Source: Halobacteriales archaeon YIM A00013 (lineage in GTDB: Archaea; Halobacteriota; Halobacteria; Halobacteriales; Haloarculaceae). Taken from it: a stretch of DNA of 64,000 nucleotides. Shown here in pieces: positions 1 through 8,696 of the stretch. The notes below the pieces were generated by a model. That model was not told where the DNA came from and ran no database searches. It saw nothing but the letters and a program-made list of their open reading frames with translations. The stretch is from the NCBI GenBank assembly GCA_025041195.1, contig JAKCFM010000002.1:558001-622000 (forward strand). Direction: 5' to 3'. The position numbers were made by a program, and so were the translations under genes. The stretch's first letter is position 1. Every line of letters starts with the position of its first letter.

Positions 1-435
1 GTTGAATTCAACCGCCGCCGTCCGTCCAGGCGTTCCAAGCGATGCTTTCGGAAACGCAGCGAATTCGGATTCGAACTCGCTCGTGATCGGATCGCCGAAA
101 AATCCAATCATTCGCGGTGTACAGCCCAGTTTGGCGAACGCCCGCGAATGGTGGGCGACGAGCCCACCCGTTCTGGTGCCGTTATCGATCCACTCGATCG
201 TCACTGAGGACTCATGCGCGGCAGACGCAGCAATTCGATCTGTCAGCGTCGACAGCTCATTGATTCGAACGTAGTCGTCTGGACCCCGTCTCTGTGCGAC
301 CATCTCCCGGATCGTATCGATCACGCCGTCGAATCCGAACGCAACAGTGTGCGAACCGGGTGTCGCAGGGAGCGAAGACAGGCAGGCTTCAACGGCCGCC
401 TCCGTGTCGAAATCCACCGACCTGCTTGCGTTCAT
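1..435 (-). CDS. Ribokinase-like sugar kinase, N-terminal part (runs off left edge)
   Basis: The minus strand is open from an ATG at 433-435 to the window edge, giving 145 residues. After about 25 variable residues comes HTVAFGFDGVIDTI, which fits the first strand of the ribokinase/PfkB fold. Further on, NGTRTGGLVAHHSRAFAKLG and the GFFGDPI segment look like the substrate-binding di-glycine and following strand of that superfamily, including its ADP-dependent members. The substrate cannot be told because the anion hole and catalytic Asp lie outside the window. Nearby alpha-glucuronidase and sugar-dehydrogenase relics make a sugar or sugar-acid role plausible. Family assignment is by eye on a partial protein. 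Confidence 0.6.
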   Translation of the reverse strand, partial: MNASRSVDFDTEAAVEACLSSLPATPGSHTVAFGFDGVIDTIREMVAQRRGPDDYVRINELSTLTDRIAASAAHESSVTIEWIDNGTRTGGLVAHHSRAFAKLGCTPRMIGFFGDPITSEFESEFAAFPKASLGTPGRTAAVEFN

Positions 436-1216
436 AACTTGCAATTTTGCCCCCTACTAAACAATGTTTCGAGAGAATCGAGCGTCACACTCCAGTTGTC
501 CGTCTGGATGGCACCGCTGACTCATGATTCGATCTGATACTCCCACCCCATATTTGAATCTGCTAATATCATATTAAAATTAAATGAGATTATTTATAAA
601 TTATATGTTTGCTAGTTATATTTACTGGGCAGATCGTCTGCGAGGAGCGAGGGAACCTGGATGAATACTGCGTGTTGAGAGCGGACTCCAAAATCTACCA
701 ATCCAGTACTCAAGAGGATGTGTTGCGAACAGCATCGATGGTAACTGTCGATGTATGTTTATTCATGATTGAGAAATTTATGATTGTACTGAAATTGATA
801 CGTAATAAATACGGAGTGGACGATCCATTCATTGACAGCGCGACTCAATGGGTCACTAACCGGCCCAAATGGTCGGGGCCCATCGAATTCGAAGCGCCAC
901 GCAAGACACATTACAGGCGTACTGTTGTAATCATATAGAGCCCTCAAATGACGCCTACGACTCCCAGTGACCAACGGTAAGCGCCACTCCAGGAGCGACC
1001 GAACGCTGGTTTGGCTAGAACGAAAATTCGCGTCGCTCGAAAATGGTTTCGGGGTCCGTTCATTCGGTACGGTAGAGCGTCTGCTACTGGTGACTACTGT
1101 AACGATGTCGGGCACTGACCTGGCTATCGCATGTTACGGCATGGTTCACACATCGGAACATGCAAATCGCACTGCTAACCAGGAAATTTATATCAGTTCG
1201 GGAATCAACTCGAATC
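436..1216. other. Intergenic region, AT-rich, no supported gene
   Basis: This spacer separates the leftward kinase from the rightward VOC gene. It is very AT-rich around 540-620 and holds several short open frames on both strands, none with recognisable protein features. It probably contains the kinase promoter and the core promoter of the VOC gene (1187-1193). Confidence 0.5.
1187..1193 (+). promoter_or_regulatory. TATA box of the VOC gene
   Basis: TTTATAT ends 24 nt before the ATG at 1217, the spacing expected for a leaderless haloarchaeal transcript. It supports the internal ATG over an upstream in-frame ATG at 1160. Confidence 0.55.
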
Positions 1217-1591
1217 ATGGAGGTATTACACAACGCGGTGTGGGTTTCGGATATCGAGACAACCCTTTCGTTCTACGTCGATGCGCTCGGCCTTGAGAAG
1301 TCATGGGAGTTCGTCGGTGATGATGGAACCACGAACGTGTTCGTGTCGGGGGCTGGCGAGGCTGAAATCCAGTTCAAACATCGTTCAGATCGCGAACCAC
1401 CAGAATCCGACGGGTTCGACCACGTGGCTGTCGGCGTCACAGATATAAATGCCGAGTTCGAGCGCCTGGTTGATGAAACCGACTGTCCAGTGCGTCTTGA
1501 ACCCACTCACTCCGATGGTGCAGATACGCAGGTCGCCTTCGTCGAAGATCCGGACGGCTACGGGGTCGAACTGGTGGAAGTGGTGAACTGA
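1217..1591 (+). CDS. VOC (glyoxalase/bleomycin-resistance/dioxygenase) family protein
   Basis: A 124-residue single VOC module pair. It begins MEVLHNAVWVSDIETTLSFY, with His5 as the usual first metal ligand. EIQF in the middle, FDHVAVGV at the start of the second beta-alpha-beta-beta-beta half, and YGVELVEV near the C-terminus provide the remaining expected Glu/His/Glu ligands. The family covers glyoxalase I, methylmalonyl-CoA epimerase and extradiol dioxygenases, and the sequence alone does not choose between them. A methylmalonyl-CoA mutase gene lies about 5 kb away, but this protein looks more like generic lactoylglutathione-lyase relatives. The start is chosen from the TATA box at 1187 and where homology begins. 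Confidence 0.85.
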   Translation: MEVLHNAVWVSDIETTLSFYVDALGLEKSWEFVGDDGTTNVFVSGAGEAEIQFKHRSDREPPESDGFDHVAVGVTDINAEFERLVDETDCPVRLEPTHSDGADTQVAFVEDPDGYGVELVEVVN

Positions 1592-1627
1592 GCGGTCCCA
1601 GAAAGTGAGCGCACGGATAGTCAGAGA

Positions 1628-1635
1628 TTTATAAA
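1628..1635 (+). promoter_or_regulatory. TATA box of the Nudix gene
   Basis: TTTATAAA lies 20 nt before the ATG at 1655, consistent with its own leaderless or near-leaderless promoter rather than co-transcription with the VOC gene. Confidence 0.5.
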
Positions 1636-1654
1636 TGACAGAGAACACATCCAC

Positions 1655-2188
1655 ATGGCCTGTGTTATCCCATACGAAGACACAATCTACTGTCCCGCCT
1701 GCGGTGAGCGTCTTCAGGAACGGACGCGAGAGACCGGTCCCACCCCGTACTGTCCAGATTGTGAGCTGACACTCTGGCGGAATCCCACACCAGCCGCCTG
1801 TGCCACCGTCGTGGACGACGATCGCGTACTGCTCATCGAACGGGGACGCGGTGCAGATGTTGGGAAATGGGCGCTGCCGGGCGGGCACATCGAAAGCGGG
1901 GAATCTGCACGCGCGGGAGCCGCCAGAGAACTGAACGAAGAGACGAATCTCGTCGTCAATGCTACCGACTTGACACTCATCGGGGAGGGATTTCTGACCT
2001 TCGAAAGTGGGGCGACAATGGTGACGTTCAACTACGCAGCCCCAGTCACTGATGCACATGGTACCGTCCAGGCTGGAGATGATGCGGCAGCCGCTCGATT
2101 CTGGACCCGCGAAGAACTGATTGAGAAGACACCGCAGTTGCGAGCGTCGGGGATGGAACAGATTCTCGAAGCATTCGAATTGGTGTAG
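1655..2188 (+). CDS. Nudix hydrolase with N-terminal zinc ribbon
   Basis: A 177-residue protein. Cys13, Cys16, Cys33 and Cys36 form an N-terminal zinc ribbon. The Nudix domain follows, with its box at residues 77-99 (GHIESGESARAGAARELNEE). The box keeps the metal-binding REL-x-EE core, but the consensus glycine just after it is replaced (ETNL rather than ExGU). Zinc-ribbon Nudix enzymes include NADH pyrophosphatases and ADP-ribose or nucleotide-sugar hydrolases; the substrate is unknown. It ends in TAG, showing that TAG serves as an ordinary stop in this genome. It is monocistronic by its own TATA box. Confidence 0.9.
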   Translation: MACVIPYEDTIYCPACGERLQERTRETGPTPYCPDCELTLWRNPTPAACATVVDDDRVLLIERGRGADVGKWALPGGHIESGESARAGAARELNEETNLVVNATDLTLIGEGFLTFESGATMVTFNYAAPVTDAHGTVQAGDDAAAARFWTREELIEKTPQLRASGMEQILEAFELV

Positions 2189-2416
2189 CTGATCCGTAGT
2201 ACTGGTATGGAAATAGTTACGTCAATAAAACATCACATATTCACCTGGAATGGTGGCCTACATCAAACCGTTAAAATGATCTCAGAACCAGATATGATTA
2301 TAATATTATATATTCCAGCACGATAAAGTGATAACTATCATTAAGTAGTTAAGCGATATCAGATCCAGAATCAATGAAGAGTATGTTACTATATACCAAC
2401 CATTATGTTACCAAAC

Positions 2417-3011
2417 ATGAACAACGGAACGCCACCGAATGCTGGTTTTTCAACCCGGATGCGAGGCGCAGTTTGTGAACGAGCTAGCTGGGCCGCATCT
2501 AGAGATCATATTGAAATTATCCCAGCAACTGTTGCTGCGGTGATTATGGTCGTCACAACGTTTTCACCAACTTTCTAGCTGGGGGATTACAGTATGGAGT
2601 GCGACTGTATCGAGATGACGGTCGGCTCTACTCCCAGCACTGGTTCTGTTCGCAGCAACGATACTGTCTCACCCCTCATATATACCTGTATTTGGGAACA
2701 GCTACCTTCTGCTCTACCGCAACTTCGATCGATCATCAACGGGCCTGTTACGAGGGGTGGCAGTCGCAGCTGGTGGCCTTCTAGTAATGGCTCAATGGTG
2801 GGGACTCATCATTGCACGACACGGGCATGATGTCTTTTTCGTGGCTGCTAGTACCCATGGTGACATCATTGCAAGATCGATAACCAAAAAGTCGGTCCAT
2901 CGCAACCAGTCTACAACACATCAGATTGGTACCATGATGAGACCAATCGAAGTGCTACTACTGTATCATATGATCCCCGAGATGAATTGGCATTTTATTG
3001 TTCTCGGATAA
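2417..3011 (+). pseudogene. Frameshifted remnant of a membrane protein
   Basis: Three frames hold protein-like sequence end to end. Frame one (2417-2575) ends in TAG at 2576 and has a hydrophobic stretch IIPATVAAVIMVVTTFSP. One base back, frame two resumes at about 2572 with FLAGGLQYGVRLYRDDGRLY and stops at 2784. Frame three takes over at about 2691 with FGNSYLLLYRNF and a clear membrane segment, RGVAVAAGGLLVMAQWWGLI, then loses character. At least two indels in one former gene with at least two transmembrane segments is the simplest reading. The family is not recognised. Confidence 0.5.
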
Positions 3012-3759
3012 TTCTTACTATGCCATGGGGGCAGAATGGGAGGGTGGTGAGAAATTCAAATATTTGAAAGAACAGTATGCTATCATTCAACAATGCTCTC
3101 ATCCCAAATGTCTTGCCCACTAACTATCTGCGTTCAAAATTAAACTAGATTATATTATTGTGAAGAGTTGACTAATAGATATCGATGCCCTCGAACGTTC
3201 TCGATCGTATCAGAGGGTCCATACGGAGAACAGGTTCATCGTATATCGGGTTTCTGATAGCTCACGTGAAATAGCGTAGCAGCCTGGAGTACTAGGCGTA
3301 TGCTTGCATTCGCACCTGGTGCATCAAGGCCTATTTCGAACGGTGATTGGCGTCTCTGTCTGTCCTCAATTGGGTCCTCACACTGTCTGATGGATTCTAT
3401 AGGCGATTCTACTATTTCGAAACAATAAATGAGAATTGCTGCCGTTATGCTGAATGTCATATCTCGAAGATCGACGCTCGTTACAATCGTACGTGCGTAA
3501 TTCTTCATCAAGTAGAAACTACAGTAGCCCTGTGTGAACTGAGCCCCGAGCGGCCAGTTGCAGCGTTCACCGTGTGAAAATTTGATGGTCCACGGATGAT
3601 GAACCAGCAGCTGATGCTGTACACAATACGATCATCCACTAAATGAGGGAATTCCCAGTAAAATGCGACACCAATACGCAATGATTCGAATGAACGTTGG
3701 AATCGGGACGGGATTATGACTATAATAACCGAATTCGGTAATCTCGGTCTGCATGTGCC
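3012..3759. other. Intergenic region without a supported gene
   Basis: Low-coding-character DNA between two gene relics. Short open frames (for example around 3236-3577 on both strands) lack motifs, hydrophobic segments or haloarchaeal composition. It is probably eroded former coding sequence. Confidence 0.4.
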
Positions 3760-3891
3760 TCACTGTGCGCTACTGTCGTATCCACCATCGATCGTGAATA
3801 CTTCACTAATCATAAACGTTGCTCCGTTGCTCGCCAGATAGCAAACCGCATCTGCAATCTCTTCTGGGGCGGCCACCCGTCCCATCGGGGG
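3760..3891 (-). pseudogene. C-terminal remnant of a short-chain dehydrogenase (SDR)
   Basis: Read leftward from 3891, the frame gives about 43 residues beginning PMGRVAAPEEIADAVCYLAS and ending in FTIDGGYDS before the stop at 3760-3762. This is the hallmark C-terminal segment of classical SDRs (GR-x-PEEIA...YLAS...G-x-DGG). An in-frame TGA lies directly upstream (3892-3894), and the Rossmann fold and catalytic Tyr-Lys are missing. It is a dead 3' fragment of a sugar or hydroxyacyl oxidoreductase. Confidence 0.75.
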
Positions 3892-4016
3892 TCACTCGTC
3901 AACGGTCGCCCGGAATGAAGATAGAGATCGCAAGAGAGCTGTTCGAACACGTCGCCTACCACCGTCCAAAGCAAATATACGGATTGTGAGCTGCGTCGGT
4001 CGTATCTGGGTGGTGG

Positions 4017-4024
4017 TTTTTTAT
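4017..4024 (+). promoter_or_regulatory. TATA box of the alpha-glucuronidase gene
   Basis: TTTTTTAT ends 25 nt before the ATG at 4050. It overlaps an alternative ATG at 4023, which would therefore lie inside the core promoter. Confidence 0.5.
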
Positions 4025-4049
4025 GCGATGTTTCTCATTATTTGATGAA

Positions 4050-6119
4050 ATGGAAACCACTGCGTATGACGACTGCTGGTTGCGCTATGAGCCGGTTCAG
4101 AGCAGCGCCCGCCGTTCGACGTATCGAACGCTGTGTTCGCACGTGTTCACATCGACGGCCGGCCCGGAGTTCGGTGTGATACGCGATGAGCTACACACTG
4201 GACTGACGGGGCTGCTCGGTCGGGAGCCACACCTCTGGATGCATCCTCCCAGATCGACCGACGGCTTTCTCGCCGTTGGTCGGCGTGAACGGATGGCAGT
4301 CGTTCGTGCAGGCGTCGACAAACACGAAATCGAGGCGCTTCATGCGGAGGGATTCATCATTCGCTCAGTCGAATGGGAGGGAACGGACTGTCTCGTTATC
4401 ACGGGCGCCACAAACGCTGGAATGGTGTATGGTACGTTTCACCTGCTCCGACTTCTTGCCACCGGTGAGCCGATCGACGAGCTCGATATCGTTGAGGAAC
4501 CGAAAAACGACACACGGACCATCAATCACTGGGACAACCCCTTTCGTCGCTCAGTTGAGCGCGGCTACGCAGGCTCGTCAATCTTTGATTGGGCGCAGTT
4601 GCCAGCGCTCCGGGATCGATATCGTGTGTATGCGCGTATGCTTGCAGCCGTGGGGATCAACGGAATCGTCCTCAACAACGTCAATACACAGACGCCATCC
4701 CGGCCCGGTGAAAACCCCGCAATCGCAGACATGGCCGGCTGGCAGTTACTGGATTCGTCACAGCTTCCGAAGGTCGCAGCACTCGCAAGCGTGTTCCGAC
4801 GATACGGAATCAAGATCTATCTCTCGGTTAACTTCGCTGCACCAGTCCTGATGGGAGAACTCGATACCGCGGATCCGCTTGCTGACGAAGTCGTCCAGTG
4901 GTGGTCGGAGACGTTCGATGCGGTGTACGATCACGTGCCTGATTTCGGCGGTGTACTCGTGAAAGCCGATTCGGAAGGCCAGCCAGGCCCCCACGACTAC
5001 AACCGGACGCACGCGGCGGGCGCAAACCTGCTCGGGCGGGCGCTGGCTCCCCATGGCGGGCGGGTGTTCTGGCGGGCATTCGTGTATGGCTCACACGACG
5101 ATCGCGCTGTCCAGGCGTACAACACGTTCGCAGGGCTCAACGGAGCGTTCCACGAAAACGTCACCCTCCAGATCAAGAACGGACCGATCGATTTTCAGCC
5201 ACGGGAGCCAGTGTCGACGCTGTTCGGTGCACTCTCTGAGACAAATATTGCGTGTGAACTCCAGATCACACAGGAGTACACGGGTCAGGGCGTTCATCTC
5301 TGCTATCTCGTCCCGCAATGGAAGGAGATATTTGAGACCGATACTCACGCCAACGGGGAGCGAACATCGGTGGCAGAGCTGCTTGCTCACGGTGACCAAA
5401 ATGGCGTCGCTGGCGTTGGAAATATCGGCGCCGATCCGAACTGGACCGGCCACTATCTGGCACAGGCGAATTGCTATGGATTTGGTCGCCTCGTGTGGAA
5501 TCCAGATCTGGAGATCGAATCCATCACCGAAGAATGGATTACACAGACGTTCAGTGATGATCCGGCCGTCGTGGAGACGGTGGCCAGCATTCTTCATGAC
5601 TCCTGGCCGGCCGTCCTCGATTACATGACTGGCCATCTCGGCCTGTTGCACATGATGTACAACGGCAATGATGTGGTAGAGAATCACTACGACCCTGCTC
5701 CAGGGGAATGGCCGGCGTATCATGGTGCAGACGACGATGGGATTGGTGTCGATCGGACTGACTACGCCGAACAGTATCCCGAACCGCTCGCCGAACAGTA
5801 TCTGTCAGTGGATGACTGTCCGACGGAGCTGCTTTTGTTTTTCCATCATCTCCCCTGGGAGTATGAGTACGAGGGAACCACCATCATTCAACGGCTCTAC
5901 GATAACTGCACTGCAGGAGTCGAAACCGTGCGCTCAATGCGCGATCGATGGGCTAGCCTTGCGGACGACATTGATCGAAAGCGCCACCGACACGTGGCCG
6001 AACGATTGGACGAACAGCTTGTCGAAGCCAAACAGTGGCGTGACACGCTCATCGCGTTTTTTGACGAGTATGCTGACATTCCTGCGCAAACGCAACACAG
6101 CGACGAATCGGAGCCGTGA
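4050..6119 (+). CDS. aguA: GH67 alpha-glucuronidase
   Basis: A 689-residue protein, the usual GH67 length. Family GH67 removes 4-O-methyl-glucuronic acid from the non-reducing end of xylo-oligosaccharides. The N-terminal beta-sandwich is followed by the TIM barrel, where LLRLLATGEP, NHWDNPFRRSVERGYAGSS and RMLAAVGINGIVLNNVN are typical. VKADSEGQPGP holds the probable general acid (Glu309), GPIDFQPREP an Asp (381) and ITQEYTGQ a Glu (409) as the paired general bases; the 28-residue Asp-Glu spacing matches the family. There is no signal peptide, so it should act inside the cell on imported aldouronates. The start is taken at 4050 because homology begins there and a TATA box precedes it. GH67 is uncommon in archaea. 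Confidence 0.92.
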   Translation: METTAYDDCWLRYEPVQSSARRSTYRTLCSHVFTSTAGPEFGVIRDELHTGLTGLLGREPHLWMHPPRSTDGFLAVGRRERMAVVRAGVDKHEIEALHAEGFIIRSVEWEGTDCLVITGATNAGMVYGTFHLLRLLATGEPIDELDIVEEPKNDTRTINHWDNPFRRSVERGYAGSSIFDWAQLPALRDRYRVYARMLAAVGINGIVLNNVNTQTPSRPGENPAIADMAGWQLLDSSQLPKVAALASVFRRYGIKIYLSVNFAAPVLMGELDTADPLADEVVQWWSETFDAVYDHVPDFGGVLVKADSEGQPGPHDYNRTHAAGANLLGRALAPHGGRVFWRAFVYGSHDDRAVQAYNTFAGLNGAFHENVTLQIKNGPIDFQPREPVSTLFGALSETNIACELQITQEYTGQGVHLCYLVPQWKEIFETDTHANGERTSVAELLAHGDQNGVAGVGNIGADPNWTGHYLAQANCYGFGRLVWNPDLEIESITEEWITQTFSDDPAVVETVASILHDSWPAVLDYMTGHLGLLHMMYNGNDVVENHYDPAPGEWPAYHGADDDGIGVDRTDYAEQYPEPLAEQYLSVDDCPTELLLFFHHLPWEYEYEGTTIIQRLYDNCTAGVETVRSMRDRWASLADDIDRKRHRHVAERLDEQLVEAKQWRDTLIAFFDEYADIPAQTQHSDESEP

Positions 6120-6267
6120 GTGAGCCCACGACAGCAGCGATAATTTCTACGCAGATTCGTCGGTTAGAGCAGTGAATCGGTATCACAGTGGGATCAATGT
6201 TTTAACTGACCAATACACGTTAGATGATGCGGGAGAACTCGCCAGAATGATCGGTGATGGGTGTCTG

Positions 6268-6424
6268 CATGAAAGCAGTGCGCGCGACTGGGAAACGCTT
6301 GATTCGGGGACCCTCCGAATCGCGATGGTTGGACTTCTGTGAGACGACAGTTGTCGTCAGTTCAAGCGCAGAAACGGTGGCAGCCGTTGAGAAGCATACG
6401 GACAGACATGCAGGCACTGGCTGC
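6268..6424 (+). pseudogene. Remnant resembling XacA-type D-xylose dehydrogenase (Gfo/Idh/MocA)
   Basis: Codons 6286-6339 read DWETLDSGTLRIAMVGLL and stop at TGA 6340. One base along, the next frame (from 6326) reads LDFCETTVVVSSSAETVAAV. The two pieces join like the N-terminus of haloarchaeal NADP-dependent xylose dehydrogenase, whose nucleotide-binding strand (R-x-AM-x-GLGWW...) is followed by CETTV-x-VSS. The stretch between, including the remaining Rossmann glycines, is deleted. The rest of the gene is missing. Placement directly downstream of alpha-glucuronidase suggests a former glucuronoxylan-use locus. Assignment is from memory of the family. Confidence 0.6.
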
Positions 6425-6763
6425 CATTTACACTGCAGCTGAAACCGGCACGGAGGTGTCAATATCCTGATCGCGGAAGGCGGCAGCTGTGAGTAGGACC
6501 TCCCCGTCACCCCACCCTATCGGAGATTATTAATTGAATATCCTCGACTGTCAATTGTGACTGTGAAAAATGACGTCGTGATGTGAAGAATGGGAATATT
6601 CGCTATAATATCTAGTTTTAGGCTGTGAACATATATAAAGCCAGTTCAATACAGCAAAAACTGCTAGATGGTAGTATTATAATCGCGTAGTATGGTTCTA
6701 GAATCCGCACCAGAAAATACAATTATTACTATTTCATTTCCCAGGAGCGTTCCTGATGAGCAC

Positions 6764-8464
6764 TCACACGGAAACAGGCGTTTCCTGATACGAACCGTAT
6801 TCGTCTTCAAAGACGCTCATGATCTCTCCCATTGTTGCGTACACTTTCACCGCATCGATGATTGCCGGCATAACGTTGTCACCCGCTTCGATCGCCGAAG
6901 CGATGGCGGTCAGCGATGCGTCGACGGCGGAGTCGTCTCGCTCCGATTTCACGCGTTCGAGTCGTTCGAGCTGGGTTTGTTCTGTGGACTCCTCTACCGT
7001 GAGAATATCGACTGCGGTGTCTTCTTCGATCTTGTAAGCATTGACGCCGACCACGGTCTCTTCGCCGGCATCGACTCGCTGTTGGTATTCGTAGGACGCC
7101 TCCTGGATCTCCCGATGGAAATAGCCGCTATCGATGCCGGCGAGCACACCGTCACGGACCGATCCATCGCCCATTTCTTTGATTGTTTCGATATACGTCA
7201 TGATCTCTGCCTCGATTTCGTCGGTGAGTGTCTCAACCGCGAAGCTGCCACCCAGCGGGTCAACGATGTCGGCAGCGCCAGATTCCTCGGCGATGATCTG
7301 CTGGGTGCGCAGCGCCACTCGAACGGCTTTTTCCGAGGGGAGGGCGAGCGCTTCATCGAATGAGTTGGTGTGGAGTGATTGTGTGCCACCGAGGACGCCG
7401 GCCAGCGCCTGAATCGTCACGCGGGCAACGTTATTCAGCGGCTGCTGTGCGGTTAGCGACTGGCCGGCCGTCTGGGTGTGGAACTTTAATCGTCTAGCAT
7501 CCTCAGCACTCGCGCCGTACCAGTCGGCCATCACCCGAGCGTATATTCGGCGGGCAGCGCGGAACTTTGCCACTTCCTCGAAGATGGAGTTGTGCGAGTT
7601 AAAGAAAAATGAGAGCAACGGCGCAAACGTGTCTACGTCCAGTCCACGGTCGAGACAGTCCTCAACGTAGGCAAAGCCATCAGCGAGCGTGAACGCCGCC
7701 TCCTGGGCCGCCGTCGAGCCGGCTTCGCGAATGTGGTAGCCAGACACCGACACCGGATGGAACTGGGGCGTCTGTTCGACCGCGAACTCGATCGTGTCCG
7801 TGACGATCGACAGCGAAGGCCGTGGCGGAATCACCCATTCCTTTTGGGCAATAAACTCCTTGAGCATATCATTCTGTAGCGTGCCATCAATCTCCCCACG
7901 GGGGACGTCCTGCTGGTCGGCGAGTGCAACGTACATCGCGTAAATGACGGGGGCGCTGGGATTGATGGTGAACGACGTTGAGACCGAACCAATGTCGATA
8001 CCATCGAACAGCACCTCCATGTCAGCGAGTGTGTCTACCGCCACACCCTCCTTTCCAACCTCGCCCTCGCTCATCGGATGGTCGGAATCGATTCCCATCA
8101 GAGATGGCATGTCGAACGCCGTTGAGAGTCCGGTCTGGCCGTTCTCTATCAGGTATTTGAATCGGTCGTTCGTCTCGGACGGGGTTCCAAAGCCTGCAAA
8201 CTGTCGCATTGTCCACGTCCGACCGCGATACATCGTGGGGTATGCCCCGCGGGTGAACGGTGGCTCACCCGGCTGACCGAGGTCTTGTTCGTAGTCGATA
8301 TCGGCCACATCATTGGGTGTGTACAGCCGATCGACGCCATGATTCGAGACGGTTGCGAACCGATCCTGGCGCTCTCCGTACGCATCCAGTACCGGATCAA
8401 GCGTCTCCTCGGTCCACTGCTCGTGGGACTCCCTGATCGTGGAAAGATCGTCGTCGTCGAACAT
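6764..8464 (-). CDS. mcmA1: Methylmalonyl-CoA mutase, catalytic (large) subunit
   Basis: A 566-residue protein with the TIM-barrel catalytic domain of B12-dependent acyl-CoA mutases and no cobalamin-binding domain, as in archaea where that domain is a separate small subunit. Signature segments include GEPPFTRGAYPTMYRGRTWT, GLSTAFDMPSLMGIDSDHP, FHTQTAGQSLTAQQPLNNVA and LGGTQSLHTNSFDEALALPS. It interconverts methylmalonyl-CoA and succinyl-CoA, the exit route for propionyl-CoA from odd or branched acyl chains, so it fits the acyl-CoA genes to the right. The B12-binding subunit, epimerase and MeaB chaperone are not adjacent. The ATG at 8464 is preferred over an upstream in-frame start at 8527 because similarity begins there and a TATA-like TTCTTATC lies about 25 nt upstream. 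GTPase or isobutyryl-type specificity cannot be excluded. Confidence 0.93.
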   Translation of the reverse strand: MFDDDDLSTIRESHEQWTEETLDPVLDAYGERQDRFATVSNHGVDRLYTPNDVADIDYEQDLGQPGEPPFTRGAYPTMYRGRTWTMRQFAGFGTPSETNDRFKYLIENGQTGLSTAFDMPSLMGIDSDHPMSEGEVGKEGVAVDTLADMEVLFDGIDIGSVSTSFTINPSAPVIYAMYVALADQQDVPRGEIDGTLQNDMLKEFIAQKEWVIPPRPSLSIVTDTIEFAVEQTPQFHPVSVSGYHIREAGSTAAQEAAFTLADGFAYVEDCLDRGLDVDTFAPLLSFFFNSHNSIFEEVAKFRAARRIYARVMADWYGASAEDARRLKFHTQTAGQSLTAQQPLNNVARVTIQALAGVLGGTQSLHTNSFDEALALPSEKAVRVALRTQQIIAEESGAADIVDPLGGSFAVETLTDEIEAEIMTYIETIKEMGDGSVRDGVLAGIDSGYFHREIQEASYEYQQRVDAGEETVVGVNAYKIEEDTAVDILTVEESTEQTQLERLERVKSERDDSAVDASLTAIASAIEAGDNVMPAIIDAVKVYATMGEIMSVFEDEYGSYQETPVSV

Positions 8465-8696
8465 GTGCCTGGCCGTTTGGTTGCCGATAAGAAAACAGTT
8501 CCTGTGAGTCTTTAATGGAGAGGGCATCGATTAAGGTCGGTAATATCCGTTGAGGAGTTCGTCGACGCTGTCGGGCTAAAGCCACTGCAGGTGATTCTCC
8601 CCCAATATTTTTTATGATTCAAAATTTTTGAATATAAATCTATGGCGTATTTCCACGTCGTGAAATTCCCCATGAATTCCAATACAGTGGCATTCA

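Noticed and set aside
609-1296. Several 100-codon open frames on both strands
   Set aside because: No recognisable motifs or haloarchaeal composition; one overlaps the promoter and start of the VOC gene.
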